64,000 nt of DNA from NCBI GenBank assembly GCA_937930845.1, contig CALHBJ010000001.1, positions 744,001 to 808,000 of the forward strand, written 5' to 3'. Positions 29,997-38,756 of this stretch are shown piece by piece. The first letter of the stretch is position 1. Every line of letters starts with the position of its first letter. The notes beneath the pieces were generated by a model, which made no database searches, had not been told where the DNA came from, and saw nothing but the letters and a program-made list of their open reading frames with translations. The stretch comes from an uncultured Rhizobiaceae group bacterium. Lineage in GTDB: Bacteria > Pseudomonadota > Alphaproteobacteria > Rhizobiales > Rhizobiaceae. Position numbers and translations under genes: made by a program.

Positions 29997-31049
29997 ATGC
30001 AAAGCCAAACCGATGCACCAAATGCAGCCCCAGCCAGCGCCGGGCCAACCTCCTCAACAACCCGCCCTATAAGCCGAGCCGGTTCGGGCAAGCTCATAGA
30101 GCGCGACTATGCAATCCTGCTCATGCTGCCAGAGGGCGTGTTCGTGGCCAAGCGCAATGACGATGGAGACCAATTCCATTTCACCTTTTGCAACCCGGCA
30201 TTTTGCAATCTCATAACCCTGCGCGCCAATCAGTTGGAGCACATGTCGATTGACGATCATCTAACGACACATGATGGGGGATCTATCGCGGAACAGATTG
30301 CACAATCCGCCACATCAACTGAAAAAATGGCGTTGCGGGGGCATGTCATACCGGCAAATGCCCCCCGGCGCAGGGTGCCCGTTCACATCAAAATCGCCCG
30401 CCTGGACGATCATATCATCTGCACCGTGGTCGATCGATCAGCGGAGGAGACGCGGCAAAGCTATTTGACCAAACGTGCCACGAAACTGATCGACCATGCC
30501 AATGTTCTGGAAAGCACGCGGCGTGATCTTGAGAATGAAATTCTGCGACTGCGAGACAGGATCAAATCGCTTGAACGCGCCGCCAAATTTGATGCAGCCT
30601 CCGGGCTGCCCAACAGGCTGCATTTCATGGAACGCGCCAGTGCCGAATTTGAACGCGCCAAGCGATATGAACATCCCATGGCCCTGGTCATCGCGGGAAT
30701 TGTGGGCTTTGATGACATCATAGCGGCCAATGGGCCCAATGGGGAATCCACGCTCATGACCGCACTGGGGCAGGTTTGCGAATCCGTCAGCCGGGCGGGT
30801 GTCGATCTCGTTGGCCGCACGGGTCGCGATCAGGTTGCCATATTGCTGCCTGAAACCAATCTCACCGGGGCTTTGGTCTTCATCGACCGATTGCGCAGTC
30901 AGATTGGGCAAACCCCGATCAATATCGATGATGGATTTGTACGCCTGGGCGTGCGCGCAGGGGTCGATTGCCCCCAAAGCGACGACACATCATTCATTCA
31001 AAGCTTCGGGCGGGCGCAAGACAGTCTTGAGTTTCGAGGCGGTCAGTGA
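29997..31049 (+). CDS. PAS domain plus degenerate GGDEF-domain protein
   Basis: A 350-residue protein with an N-terminal disordered stretch, a PAS-like domain (about 35-150), a coiled coil (about 160-200, RRDLENEILRLRDRIKSLERAA) and a GGDEF-type domain (about 200-340, FDAASGLPNRLHFMERA). The catalytic signature is replaced by GRDQV in GRTGRDQVAILLPET, so diguanylate cyclase activity is unlikely; a c-di-GMP- or partner-binding role is inference. It lies upstream of tRNA-His and the large histidine kinase. Confidence 0.75.
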   Translation: MQSQTDAPNAAPASAGPTSSTTRPISRAGSGKLIERDYAILLMLPEGVFVAKRNDDGDQFHFTFCNPAFCNLITLRANQLEHMSIDDHLTTHDGGSIAEQIAQSATSTEKMALRGHVIPANAPRRRVPVHIKIARLDDHIICTVVDRSAEETRQSYLTKRATKLIDHANVLESTRRDLENEILRLRDRIKSLERAAKFDAASGLPNRLHFMERASAEFERAKRYEHPMALVIAGIVGFDDIIAANGPNGESTLMTALGQVCESVSRAGVDLVGRTGRDQVAILLPETNLTGALVFIDRLRSQIGQTPINIDDGFVRLGVRAGVDCPQSDDTSFIQSFGRAQDSLEFRGGQ

Positions 31050-31099
31050 TCAACCGAACCCGACGCTTTGGAGACGGCATTTAGTCAAATTGAGTGAAA

Positions 31100-31176
31100 T
31101 GGTACGGCTGGAGGGCTTCGAACCTTCGACCTCTGGCTCCACAAACCAGCGCTCTAACCAACTGAGCTACAGCCGC
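31100..31176 (-). tRNA. tRNA-His (anticodon GTG)
   Basis: A 77-base cloverleaf including encoded CCA. Acceptor 5' GCGGCTG pairs with 3' CAGCCGT (first pair G-U). D-arm TAGCTCAGTTGGTTAGAGC; anticodon stem CTGGT/GCCAG around loop TTGTGGA gives GTG. T-arm contains GGTTCGAAGCC. The discriminator is A73 and the base before position 1 is T, so no G-1 is encoded and the usual C73 is missing, as in many alphaproteobacteria. This fits the alpha-type HisRS at 2468-3949. Confidence 0.95.
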
Positions 31177-31517
31177 ACATTTCGAACCGGACGGTCATTG
31201 CCCGCCCAATTCGATGCCTGCCTTAAAACCAATTTCGCGCTTGAGCAAGGGGGTAAGCGCGATTGTTATGCCGGGAACCCAATTCACGGCCTGTTTGAGG
31301 ATCGACAGTTAACCCTGCGCACCGAATTTGCCACAGAATGCGCCTTATATATGGATTGCGCTGCTGAAACTCTGTATTTACATTTTATTAACGATGGTTG
31401 CGCGTGCCCGCGAGGAATTAAAAATCGCGGTATCAATTCGTCCATATGGGTGGAGTTGCGGAACTGCTGGCAGTAGATGCACGGCAAACCTGCCGCGTGG
31501 ATGAGTAGAGTTGAAAC
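31177..31517. other. gene-free stretch between tRNA-His and the kinase gene
   Basis: About 340 bases. I find no supported gene or strong hairpin. It presumably carries the tRNA-His promoter (minus strand, near 31177-31230) and the promoter of the kinase. The A/T-rich segment at 31375-31400 (TATTTACATTTTATTAACG) is a candidate promoter or CtrA-like region, but the TTAA-N7-TTAA consensus is not present. Confidence 0.5.
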
Positions 31518-34500
31518 ATGGTGCAGGCACAATATCCCTATCTTGATCTGACGGTTCTTCCCGAAGTTCGCGGTCACGTCATTGCCTCCAACGCTGCCAT
31601 CTTGTTTGACCGCGACATGGCGCGCATTTTGTGGGCCAATGGTGAAGCCGCTGGCTTTATCGGCTCGCCAACCCTTCGCATGGCACTGGAAGGTGATTTT
31701 CAGCTGAATCCCGCGATGGTGCGCCAAATCCGCACCGCCGTTGATCGGCTTGACCACGAACAGTCCTCTTCGGCCATCATGCGGGTGCGCCGCGGGTTCA
31801 AGACCCAGCTTGTTGGCTTTGCCGTAACCGAAATCAAATTGCCCGATGGCGCAAAAGGCCTGTTGCTCACCACCGAGAGCCTGCATGGCCGCGGCCACAG
31901 CCAGGCCGATATGGCACGTGTGGCTGTTGAATGCCTGGATGGTTACAGCCACGCATCTGCCATTGTCGATGGCAATGGCGGCGTGGTTGCAGCTTCAACC
32001 CATTTTTCCGAGCTGGCTGTGTCCACCGACGATCTGGCCGACATGGCACGTGTGGGCAACAGGGAAGATGACCGATTGGTCAAACGCCCGTTGCTTGCCG
32101 GTTCACACAGTATTCCCTCCGGGCTGGCGCGTTTGAGCGACGATCCGCTGATGCATCTGTTGGTGATTGCAAACCCCGATGCGATGACCGATGCACCATC
32201 CGATCCGGTTTCAGACGGTCGGTCCGATACTGCCCAATCCATGGCAGATGCCGCTGCGGCTGCAAAAACGCAGCTTGATGAGGGCACGTCGGCGGACCTG
32301 GAAGAAGAAGCCCCCTCGCCTGCCGTGGGCGCGTTTTCCAACAAACGCAGTTCCACGTCCGGTGCTGGAAGATGGTATTACAAGGCAAATATTCAGCAGG
32401 CCTCTAACGGAGAAGCTCCCGCTGACGAAGATGGCGATGAGATCTCCGATATAGAAGCCCAGGACACTTTGGGTGAAGACAGCGAGACTTCCGGCGCTGA
32501 ACTGGTTCAGGTGACCCATCAAAACACCGATGTGCCAGCTGCCCCGGACGGTTCAGAGCAGGCCCAACCGGTGGTTGATCCAACTGCCAATGATGAGTTT
32601 CGCGCAACCGGAGAATCAAGTCCCGTCCGTTTTGTATGGGAAATGGATACGGATCAGATTTTCCGCTCCGTCTCGCCTGAATTTGCCCGTGTTGTGGGCG
32701 AGAAATCGGCGCAAATTGAGGGTCTGGGCTGGTCCCAGGTATCTCAGTCACGGGGACTGACCAACGGACATGAGATTGGCAGCCTGCTGGAAAAGGGTGA
32801 CACCTGGTCGGGCAAAACCGTCCTCTGGCCGGTTGAGGGCACCGATTTGCGTGTACCGGTTGATCTTGCAGGTTTACCGACTTTTGGCCGCAATCGCGAA
32901 TTTGCAGGCTTTAACGGGTTCGGCATCGTGCGCATGGCCGATGCTATGGTTGATCCCCAGGGGGCTGCGTTTGATTTTGACCAACCCGCCGACGGCCCAG
33001 GGTTGGACGAAGATGAGTCCGGCAATCGTGACGGGCTGGCTGCACCGGTGGGCTTTATCGTACCTGGTTCCGCCCATGCAGACATGGATACCCCAGCCGA
33101 TCAGCCTTTGGACGAAGCGGCAGAGGAGAACGGCAATGTGGTTGATCTGCGTCGCCTGCGGGATGAACGCACGGGGGATCAAAATCAACAGCGCAGCCTT
33201 TCCAATGACGAGAAAGAGGCATTTGAAGAAATCGGGGAAAAACTCGCCGACGAACAAACCTCAGATGCGGCACCGGACGATTCAGGCAGCAAGGATGCTG
33301 CCGGTTCCAAGTCGAAGGAAACAGACAGAGACGTTGATTCCGAGCCGGAACAGGCATTCATCCCTTCCGCCTTTGCCGGATCCCGCCGCCGTTCCGCCCG
33401 CGATCATCTGCATGACCGCGATGGCAATGCCATTGGATCACATGATGTGGCCGACAACGATGTCACAACCGACAAGAAAATTCTGACACCCGACCATGAT
33501 GTCGATACCTCAATTCTCGCCCGCCTTCCGATTCCGGTTCTGGTTTATCGCGACAATGAATTGCTGTTTGGCAATGAGGAATTCTTTTCCTTAACCGGAT
33601 ATGAGCATCTGGCAGAACTGGCGGACGCTGGTGGTGTTGAAGCGCTGTTTGGCGAACAATTGGCCGATGAACACGGGGCCGATTTGCGCATTATCCATTG
33701 TGATGGGGATGAACTGGACGTGCGGGCCCATGTTCAAAGGGTGCCGTGGGATGAAGATAAAGCCATGTTGCTGACCCTGCGCAGTGACCCCGATGCCGAT
33801 GACGGGGATGATGACGACGATGGTGCCCGGCTGTTTGATGCGCCCGATGCGCACGAGCCAACTGACAGTGCCCAGGATTCAAGCCCTGGCGCGACCACTG
33901 GTTCAGGGCGCGGCTCTCCGGAAATGCGTGTGGTGCGCGGTGGGCGCGATGGCGGCACGGTGCCGTCTCAAAGCGAATCCGTAGAACCTTTTGGCGGGCT
34001 TGGTGCCGAAGATTTGCGCAACATTCTCGACACGGCAACCGATGGGGTGATTATCCTGTCCGACGAAGGTGTGGTGAAAGCCATTAACCGTTCGGCCGAG
34101 GCGCTGTTTGATGTGGATGCCGACGATATCGCCGGGCGCTCACTCACCCGGTTCCTGGCGCCAGAAAGCCATCGTGTGGCGATGGATTATCTGTCTGGTA
34201 TTTCCGGCACTGGCGTTGCCAGCCTGTTGAACGATGGCCGTGAAGTGATCGGCAAAACCGCCAAGGGCGGCTTGCTGCCCCTTTTCATGACGATTGGAAA
34301 GCTAGAGAAGACCAACGGATGTTGTGCCGTAATGCGCGACATTACCCATTGGAAAAAAGCCGAGGAAGAGCTTTTGTCCGCCAAGGCCGTGGCTGAGCGG
34401 GCGAGCGAGCAAAAAACAGAGTTTCTCGCCAAAGTCAGCCATGAAGTGCGCACGCCGCTCAATGCAATTATCGGTTTTTCCGACATGATGATTGAAGAAC

Positions 34501-35114
34501 GTTTCGGCAAGATCGACAATGACCGGTATCGCGGATATCTGCGCGATATTCAAAAATCCGGCAGCCATGTGCTGGACCTGATCAATGATTTGCTGGACAT
34601 CTCAAAAATCGAAGCGGGCAAGATGGAACTGGCCTTTGATGCCTGCGACCTGAACACGGTGGTGTCTGAAACCGTTGCCATGACCCAACCTGATGCCAAC
34701 AAAGAACGGGTGATCATCCGCACAAGCCTTTCCACGGTGGTGCCCAAAGTGGTGGCGGATCTGCGCAGCCTGAAACAGATTATTTTGAATCTGGTGTCCA
34801 ACAGCATCAAATATACCAAGTCCGGTGGCCAGGTGATCGTTTCCACCGTCTATGACGAAAGCGGTGAAGTGGTCTTGCGGGTGCGGGATACCGGCATTGG
34901 CATGAGCGAAGACGAATTGGAAACCGCGCTGCGGCCATTTGAACAAATCAGCACTTCCAGCAGTGTCAACAAGCAGGGAACGGGTCTTGGCCTGCCTTTG
35001 ACCAAAGCCATGGTTGAAGCCAACCGCGCGAGCTTCCATATAGAAAGCAAGCCGGACGATGGCACGCTTGTTGAAGTTCATTTCCCCCCCCAACGGGTTC
35101 TTGCCGACCGTTAG
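31518..35114 (+). CDS. large multi-PAS sensor histidine kinase, PdhS/PleC/DivJ-like
   Basis: A 1198-residue cytosolic-looking kinase with no clear membrane helices. PAS-like domains lie at about residues 1-200, 372-470, 666-760 and 831-945. HisKA has FLAKVSHEVRTPLNAIIGFSDMM with phospho-acceptor His975. HATPase motifs are N1095 (NLVSNSIKYTKSGG), DTGIGM (D1124) and GTGLGLPL. Acidic, Ser/Asp-rich linkers separate the domains, such as DDGDDDDDG near 756. The H-box matches PleC/DivJ/PdhS kinases that act on DivK in alphaproteobacterial cell-cycle control; assignment to PdhS is inference. Confidence 0.85.
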   Translation: MVQAQYPYLDLTVLPEVRGHVIASNAAILFDRDMARILWANGEAAGFIGSPTLRMALEGDFQLNPAMVRQIRTAVDRLDHEQSSSAIMRVRRGFKTQLVGFAVTEIKLPDGAKGLLLTTESLHGRGHSQADMARVAVECLDGYSHASAIVDGNGGVVAASTHFSELAVSTDDLADMARVGNREDDRLVKRPLLAGSHSIPSGLARLSDDPLMHLLVIANPDAMTDAPSDPVSDGRSDTAQSMADAAAAAKTQLDEGTSADLEEEAPSPAVGAFSNKRSSTSGAGRWYYKANIQQASNGEAPADEDGDEISDIEAQDTLGEDSETSGAELVQVTHQNTDVPAAPDGSEQAQPVVDPTANDEFRATGESSPVRFVWEMDTDQIFRSVSPEFARVVGEKSAQIEGLGWSQVSQSRGLTNGHEIGSLLEKGDTWSGKTVLWPVEGTDLRVPVDLAGLPTFGRNREFAGFNGFGIVRMADAMVDPQGAAFDFDQPADGPGLDEDESGNRDGLAAPVGFIVPGSAHADMDTPADQPLDEAAEENGNVVDLRRLRDERTGDQNQQRSLSNDEKEAFEEIGEKLADEQTSDAAPDDSGSKDAAGSKSKETDRDVDSEPEQAFIPSAFAGSRRRSARDHLHDRDGNAIGSHDVADNDVTTDKKILTPDHDVDTSILARLPIPVLVYRDNELLFGNEEFFSLTGYEHLAELADAGGVEALFGEQLADEHGADLRIIHCDGDELDVRAHVQRVPWDEDKAMLLTLRSDPDADDGDDDDDGARLFDAPDAHEPTDSAQDSSPGATTGSGRGSPEMRVVRGGRDGGTVPSQSESVEPFGGLGAEDLRNILDTATDGVIILSDEGVVKAINRSAEALFDVDADDIAGRSLTRFLAPESHRVAMDYLSGISGTGVASLLNDGREVIGKTAKGGLLPLFMTIGKLEKTNGCCAVMRDITHWKKAEEELLSAKAVAERASEQKTEFLAKVSHEVRTPLNAIIGFSDMMIEERFGKIDNDRYRGYLRDIQKSGSHVLDLINDLLDISKIEAGKMELAFDACDLNTVVSETVAMTQPDANKERVIIRTSLSTVVPKVVADLRSLKQIILNLVSNSIKYTKSGGQVIVSTVYDESGEVVLRVRDTGIGMSEDELETALRPFEQISTSSSVNKQGTGLGLPLTKAMVEANRASFHIESKPDDGTLVEVHFPPQRVLADR

Positions 35115-35224
35115 TCCAATTGCTATCTCACCAATCCCAGCCCGATTGAGGACATCCATTCCATGGCATCAACTGCCCCGGCATTTGCAGCGGTTGACGC
35201 TTTCCATGATTTGATGGATCAGCC

Positions 35225-36904
35225 ATGTTGACGGGTGGCATCAAGCCGCCAGCGCTCCCTACAAACGGTATCGCCACCACATCGGCACCGGCCAATGGGG
35301 TTGTTATGGTGATTGCTGCTTTGGCGATACTGCCAATTCTTGCCCTTGTGTGGATTGCCTTTTTCAGCACCGTGACCACGGCCAGCGCCTGGCCCCATCT
35401 GGTGCAATATGTGTTGCCGGGTATTGCCTGGCAAACGATCAGCCTGCTCCTGCTTGTTGCCCTTGGCACCACTGTGTTTGGCACGGTGATTGCCTGGCTG
35501 ACCAGCATGTGCGAATTCCGCGGGCGCGGCATGCTGTCGTGGCTGGCCGTATTGCCGTTGGCCGTTCCTGCCTATATCGCCGCCTATAGTCAGCTGGAAT
35601 TTCTTGATTTCACCGGCCCTGTTCAATCGGCACTGCGCGATTTTGGCGGCTATACAAGCTCGCGCGATTACTGGTTCCCCGATCTTCGGTCCATTGGTGG
35701 TGCCGCGCTGGTCTTCACCTCGGTTTTGTATCCTTATGTTTACATGACATCGCGATTGGTATTTGCCCGGCAGGGCGCGACCGCGCTGGACGCATGCCGT
35801 TCGCTCGGCGCCGGGCCGATGCGCATGTTCACGCAAATTGGGCTGCCATTGGCGCGTCCTGCAATCGCAGCCGGCCTTGCCCTGGTGATGATGGAAACTC
35901 TCAACGACATTGGTGCGGTGGAAATTCTGGGCGTTAAAACATTAACCTACGCCGTGTTCGAAACCTGGTTGAACCGCGACAGCCTGGTCACTGCGGTGCA
36001 ATTGGCGATCATTGTTTTGCTGGTTGTGGCCTTGCTGGTTTGGCTGGAACGTGCCGCCCGTGGCGGGCGCAGCTACCACACGGGCAGCCGCGAAAAAATG
36101 CCGGCGCGCATCACCTTGACAAAAGCACAGTCGGTCGGCGCGGTGAGTTTTTGCCTGCTTCCCATCGGGTTTGGGCTTGGCATTCCCGTCTACATCTTGA
36201 GCGTATACGCTTGGCGGCGGGCTGGCGATGGTCTGACCAGCGAGGGTTGGGTTGCCATGGGCAATAGCCTTTTGGTTTCCTGCTCCAGCGCCTTTCTAGC
36301 CGCCCTTATTGCGTTTGGCCTTTTGCAATATGCCCGTCTGGCGCGCAGCAATCGCATTTCAGCGACCTGCCGGGTGTCGGGATTTGGCTATGCGGTTCCC
36401 GGCACGATTATCGCCATTGGTTTGCTGGTTCCCCTTGCAGCTTTCGACAATTGGATCGATGGCCTGTTTCGTGCGCAGTTTGATATCTCCACCGGCTTGC
36501 TGCTCAGCGGTTCCATAGCTGTGCTTGTTTATGCCTATGTTCTGCGCTTCCTTGCCGTGGCTCTTGGCGCGATGGACACAGGATTTGGCCGCTTGTCCCC
36601 TCACATGGACATGGCCGCCCGCTCTTTGGGACGGACACCCTGGCAGGTGGCATGGCAGGTACATTTGCCCAGCCTCAAAGGCGCGCTGGCAACGGCGTTC
36701 CTCTTGGTATTTGTGGACAGTATGAAAGAGCTTTCAGCCACATTGCTGTTGCGCCCCTTTGATTTTGAAACGCTGGCAACGTTTGTTTATGACCGGGCGT
36801 CCCAATCAGCCCTCGAAGACGCCTCACTGGCTGCCCTGTTGATTGTGGCGATTGGGCTTATTCCCACGTTCCTGTTGGCCCGGGGGGAAACAGCCGCCCC
36901 CTAA
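35225..36904 (+). CDS. fused iron(III)-type ABC transporter permease (FbpB/SfuB-like)
   Basis: A 559-residue inner-membrane protein with two binding-protein-dependent permease domains in one chain (about 12 helices). EAA-type loops occur in both halves: ALDACRSLGAGPMRMFTQIGLPLARPAI (about 180) and MAARSLGRTPWQVAWQVHLPSLKGAL (about 460). This two-domain layout is that of ferric-iron permeases (FbpB, SfuB, AfuB). No binding protein or ATPase gene is next to it, so the partners lie elsewhere. GTG/ATG choices near 35225 are uncertain. The P450 gene converges five bases after the stop. Confidence 0.85.
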   Translation: MLTGGIKPPALPTNGIATTSAPANGVVMVIAALAILPILALVWIAFFSTVTTASAWPHLVQYVLPGIAWQTISLLLLVALGTTVFGTVIAWLTSMCEFRGRGMLSWLAVLPLAVPAYIAAYSQLEFLDFTGPVQSALRDFGGYTSSRDYWFPDLRSIGGAALVFTSVLYPYVYMTSRLVFARQGATALDACRSLGAGPMRMFTQIGLPLARPAIAAGLALVMMETLNDIGAVEILGVKTLTYAVFETWLNRDSLVTAVQLAIIVLLVVALLVWLERAARGGRSYHTGSREKMPARITLTKAQSVGAVSFCLLPIGFGLGIPVYILSVYAWRRAGDGLTSEGWVAMGNSLLVSCSSAFLAALIAFGLLQYARLARSNRISATCRVSGFGYAVPGTIIAIGLLVPLAAFDNWIDGLFRAQFDISTGLLLSGSIAVLVYAYVLRFLAVALGAMDTGFGRLSPHMDMAARSLGRTPWQVAWQVHLPSLKGALATAFLLVFVDSMKELSATLLLRPFDFETLATFVYDRASQSALEDASLAALLIVAIGLIPTFLLARGETAAP

Positions 36905-36909
36905 CGTGG

Positions 36910-38199
36910 TTAAACCGGCAAGCGTTTTTCAACGCGGATGCTGCTGTCTTTGCCTGGCACAAACACCACCGCAAAATTTTCCTGTGGCGCTGGTTTCTCA
37001 CGTGACAATTGCAGATTGTTGGCGACTTCATCAATCATCGTTTCCAGTAATGTGGAGGACCAGATGGCGGCAATGCAGGCATGATGCCCAACGCCGAAGG
37101 GGCGATAAATTGATGGGGATACTTTCTGGGCAATGAAGCGGTGGGGGCGAAACTCGGTTGGGTTTTCAAAGTTCTCCGAGGTGTTGTGCCCTTCCCAATT
37201 GCACCAGCGCACATAGGTTTTGCGCGGGAATGTGAATCCCTCAAACGTGAAATCCCGCATCACTTCACGAATCATGAAACCACCGGAATGCAATCGGAGA
37301 ACTTCTTTAGCGGTTGCGCGTACCAACTCACGCCGGTCGGAGGGTTCGGTCGCAAATATCTGTGCAACCAATTCAGGGTGGTCGGCCAATTCGCTGATGC
37401 ACCATTGCCACATTACTGCAAATTCCAACCGGGCCGATTCAATGCTGAAAATGAGGTTGCCGAGAACCGTTTCGTCCCAGGTGTCATGCGACTTAAGGTG
37501 GCTCAAATCACTTTCCCGCGCCTGCTCCTCAGGGCGAAGATATGCCGGAAGCTGGCACACTAACTGGCGAAATTGCTGATATCGTTCTTTATATTCCGGG
37601 GTAATTCGACGCTTCCGGTCATGAACAATAAGCGCGTCATACGCGGTCTTTAACTGCATCATTTCATCTGTGTCCGGTTCCACCCCCAGGAACGCGGCAA
37701 ATACCAGATCATCTGCAAGTTTCGTCATAAGGTTCGCCACAACCTCAGCTGTCACAACGGGCCCTTGCCGCACTAGTTCGTCAAAACAGGATTTGAACAG
37801 CGACCGCGCAAATTCAGTGTTTTGACGACTGTTCATCGCCTGGATTCCCCCTGAGAGGATTTTGCGATAATGGGCGTGTGGTTTTCCGTCCATGCCCCGC
37901 ATGGCGCCTTTGGGAAAAATGGAAGCGTAATCGACCAAGGGCACTTTGAACCGGTTATCGTGGCGCTTGAGAAGCTCATTTCCCCGCAATTGGCCGTCGA
38001 CACAAATCATCACCTTGTTGTTCCACCACACTTTGTAGATGGGGCCATGCTTGCGTGCTTTTTGCTGGAAGTAGTCTTGTGAGTCCGTTCCGGAATTCAT
38101 TGGCTTGCGCAGTGAACCGGGCGGGAGGCGTTTGCGACACCGAAATGCTGCCAATTGAGCATGGAGAATTGCTGGAATTTTTGTGCCGCCAAAACGCAA
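36910..38199 (-). CDS. cytochrome P450-like protein 1 (putative peptide tailoring)
   Basis: A 429-residue cytosolic P450. Haem loop YRPFGVGHHACIA puts the ligand Cys at about residue 375; the usual Arg two before Cys is His. The ExxR motif is EVLR in AKEVLRLHSGG. In helix I the A-G-x-D/E-T-T oxygen-activation motif is absent (SIESARLEFAVMW). C-helix HAHYRKIL. The start is TTG 38199 with AAGGGAG about nine bases upstream; this gives nearly the same length as its paralogue at 38757. It is divergent from small peptide genes A and B. Function is unproven. Confidence 0.8.
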   Translation of the reverse strand: MRFGGTKIPAILHAQLAAFRCRKRLPPGSLRKPMNSGTDSQDYFQQKARKHGPIYKVWWNNKVMICVDGQLRGNELLKRHDNRFKVPLVDYASIFPKGAMRGMDGKPHAHYRKILSGGIQAMNSRQNTEFARSLFKSCFDELVRQGPVVTAEVVANLMTKLADDLVFAAFLGVEPDTDEMMQLKTAYDALIVHDRKRRITPEYKERYQQFRQLVCQLPAYLRPEEQARESDLSHLKSHDTWDETVLGNLIFSIESARLEFAVMWQWCISELADHPELVAQIFATEPSDRRELVRATAKEVLRLHSGGFMIREVMRDFTFEGFTFPRKTYVRWCNWEGHNTSENFENPTEFRPHRFIAQKVSPSIYRPFGVGHHACIAAIWSSTLLETMIDEVANNLQLSREKPAPQENFAVVFVPGKDSSIRVEKRLPV

Positions 38200-38276
38200 A
38201 GATCTTCACTCCCTTAGTCATTGCTTAACGTTAGTCACAACAAAAACGCTGCATAATCAATGGACGAGTGATTCAA

Positions 38277-38360
38277 ATGGTGGACAATTGGTATCATTTG
38301 GAACTATACAGTCCACTGGGGCACCTTAAAACTCATGTAGAAAACCTGCTTGGGTACTAA
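38277..38360 (+). CDS. possible 27-residue aromatic-rich peptide ORF
   Basis: ATG 38277 opens a 27-codon frame containing WYHLELYSPLGHLK and ending GY, unusually rich in Trp/Tyr. A GAGTG lies six bases before the ATG. It sits in the divergent promoter region of P450 1 and peptide A and may be chance; no leader-like MKKxYxxP is present. Confidence 0.2.
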   Translation: MVDNWYHLELYSPLGHLKTHVENLLGY

Positions 38361-38390
38361 AAAAGTAGTTTGTATGGATGGGGATGCATC

Positions 38391-38522
38391 ATGAAGAAAA
38401 CTTACCAAACTCCGGACTTTATTCGACAAAAAGCGCTTGGCGATATCACGGCCATTTACCAGTCACCCGCCAGTGGAATGACACTGACTTGGGTGAGACC
38501 TGTTGAAGAAGCTGGAGATTAA
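38391..38522 (+). CDS. putative RiPP-like precursor peptide A
   Basis: A 43-residue peptide. Start MKKTYQTPDF, then L16-G17-D18-I19-T20-A21; the C-terminal part has Y23, P26, W34 and an acidic EEAGD end. Y5-x2-P8 and T20 have the spacing of the YxxP...T leader of lasso-class precursors. GGGGA sits about seven bases upstream of ATG 38391. Peptide B starts six bases after the stop, so the two form an operon. The core may be what follows residue 21; that is inference. Conserved alignment with peptides B and C supports a real gene. Confidence 0.65.
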   Translation: MKKTYQTPDFIRQKALGDITAIYQSPASGMTLTWVRPVEEAGD

Positions 38523-38528
38523 TCGATC

Positions 38529-38651
38529 ATGAAAAAGCAATATGAAATGCCAATTTTGGCGCATAATGAACGTTTAAGCGACGTGGCGGCTAAGTTGACT
38601 GCCAGCGGCGTACCGATCCAGCATCGCTTTGTTGAGGTTGGAGAAGGCTAA
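38529..38651 (+). CDS. putative RiPP-like precursor peptide B
   Basis: A 40-residue peptide beginning MKKQYEMPIL with L16-S17-D18-V19-A20. The rest holds P29, H32, F34 and ends VEVGEG. It shares M1-K2-K3-x-Y5-x-x-P8, L16 and V/I19 with peptides A and C. A GGAG lies about eleven bases before the ATG. The A-B operon ends at a strong terminator (38683-38716). It converges on the second P450 gene. Confidence 0.65.
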   Translation: MKKQYEMPILAHNERLSDVAAKLTASGVPIQHRFVEVGEG

Positions 38652-38682
38652 GTGTTGTTAGGAATGCTTAGTCCAGAATTTT

Positions 38683-38716
38683 GGGGCCTGTGAATGTTAT
38701 TCGCAGGCCCCTTTTT
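38683..38716 (+). terminator. intrinsic terminator of the peptide A-B operon
   Basis: GGGGCCTGTGAAT (38683-38695), loop GTT, ATTCGCAGGCCCC (38699-38711) form a 13-pair stem with one G-U, followed by TTTTT (38712-38716). It lies 31 bases after peptide B and marks a discrete short transcript. Confidence 0.9.
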
Positions 38717-38756
38717 CGTTCAGGCAGGGTCTTTCACGTTGGATTTTTGAAGATAT

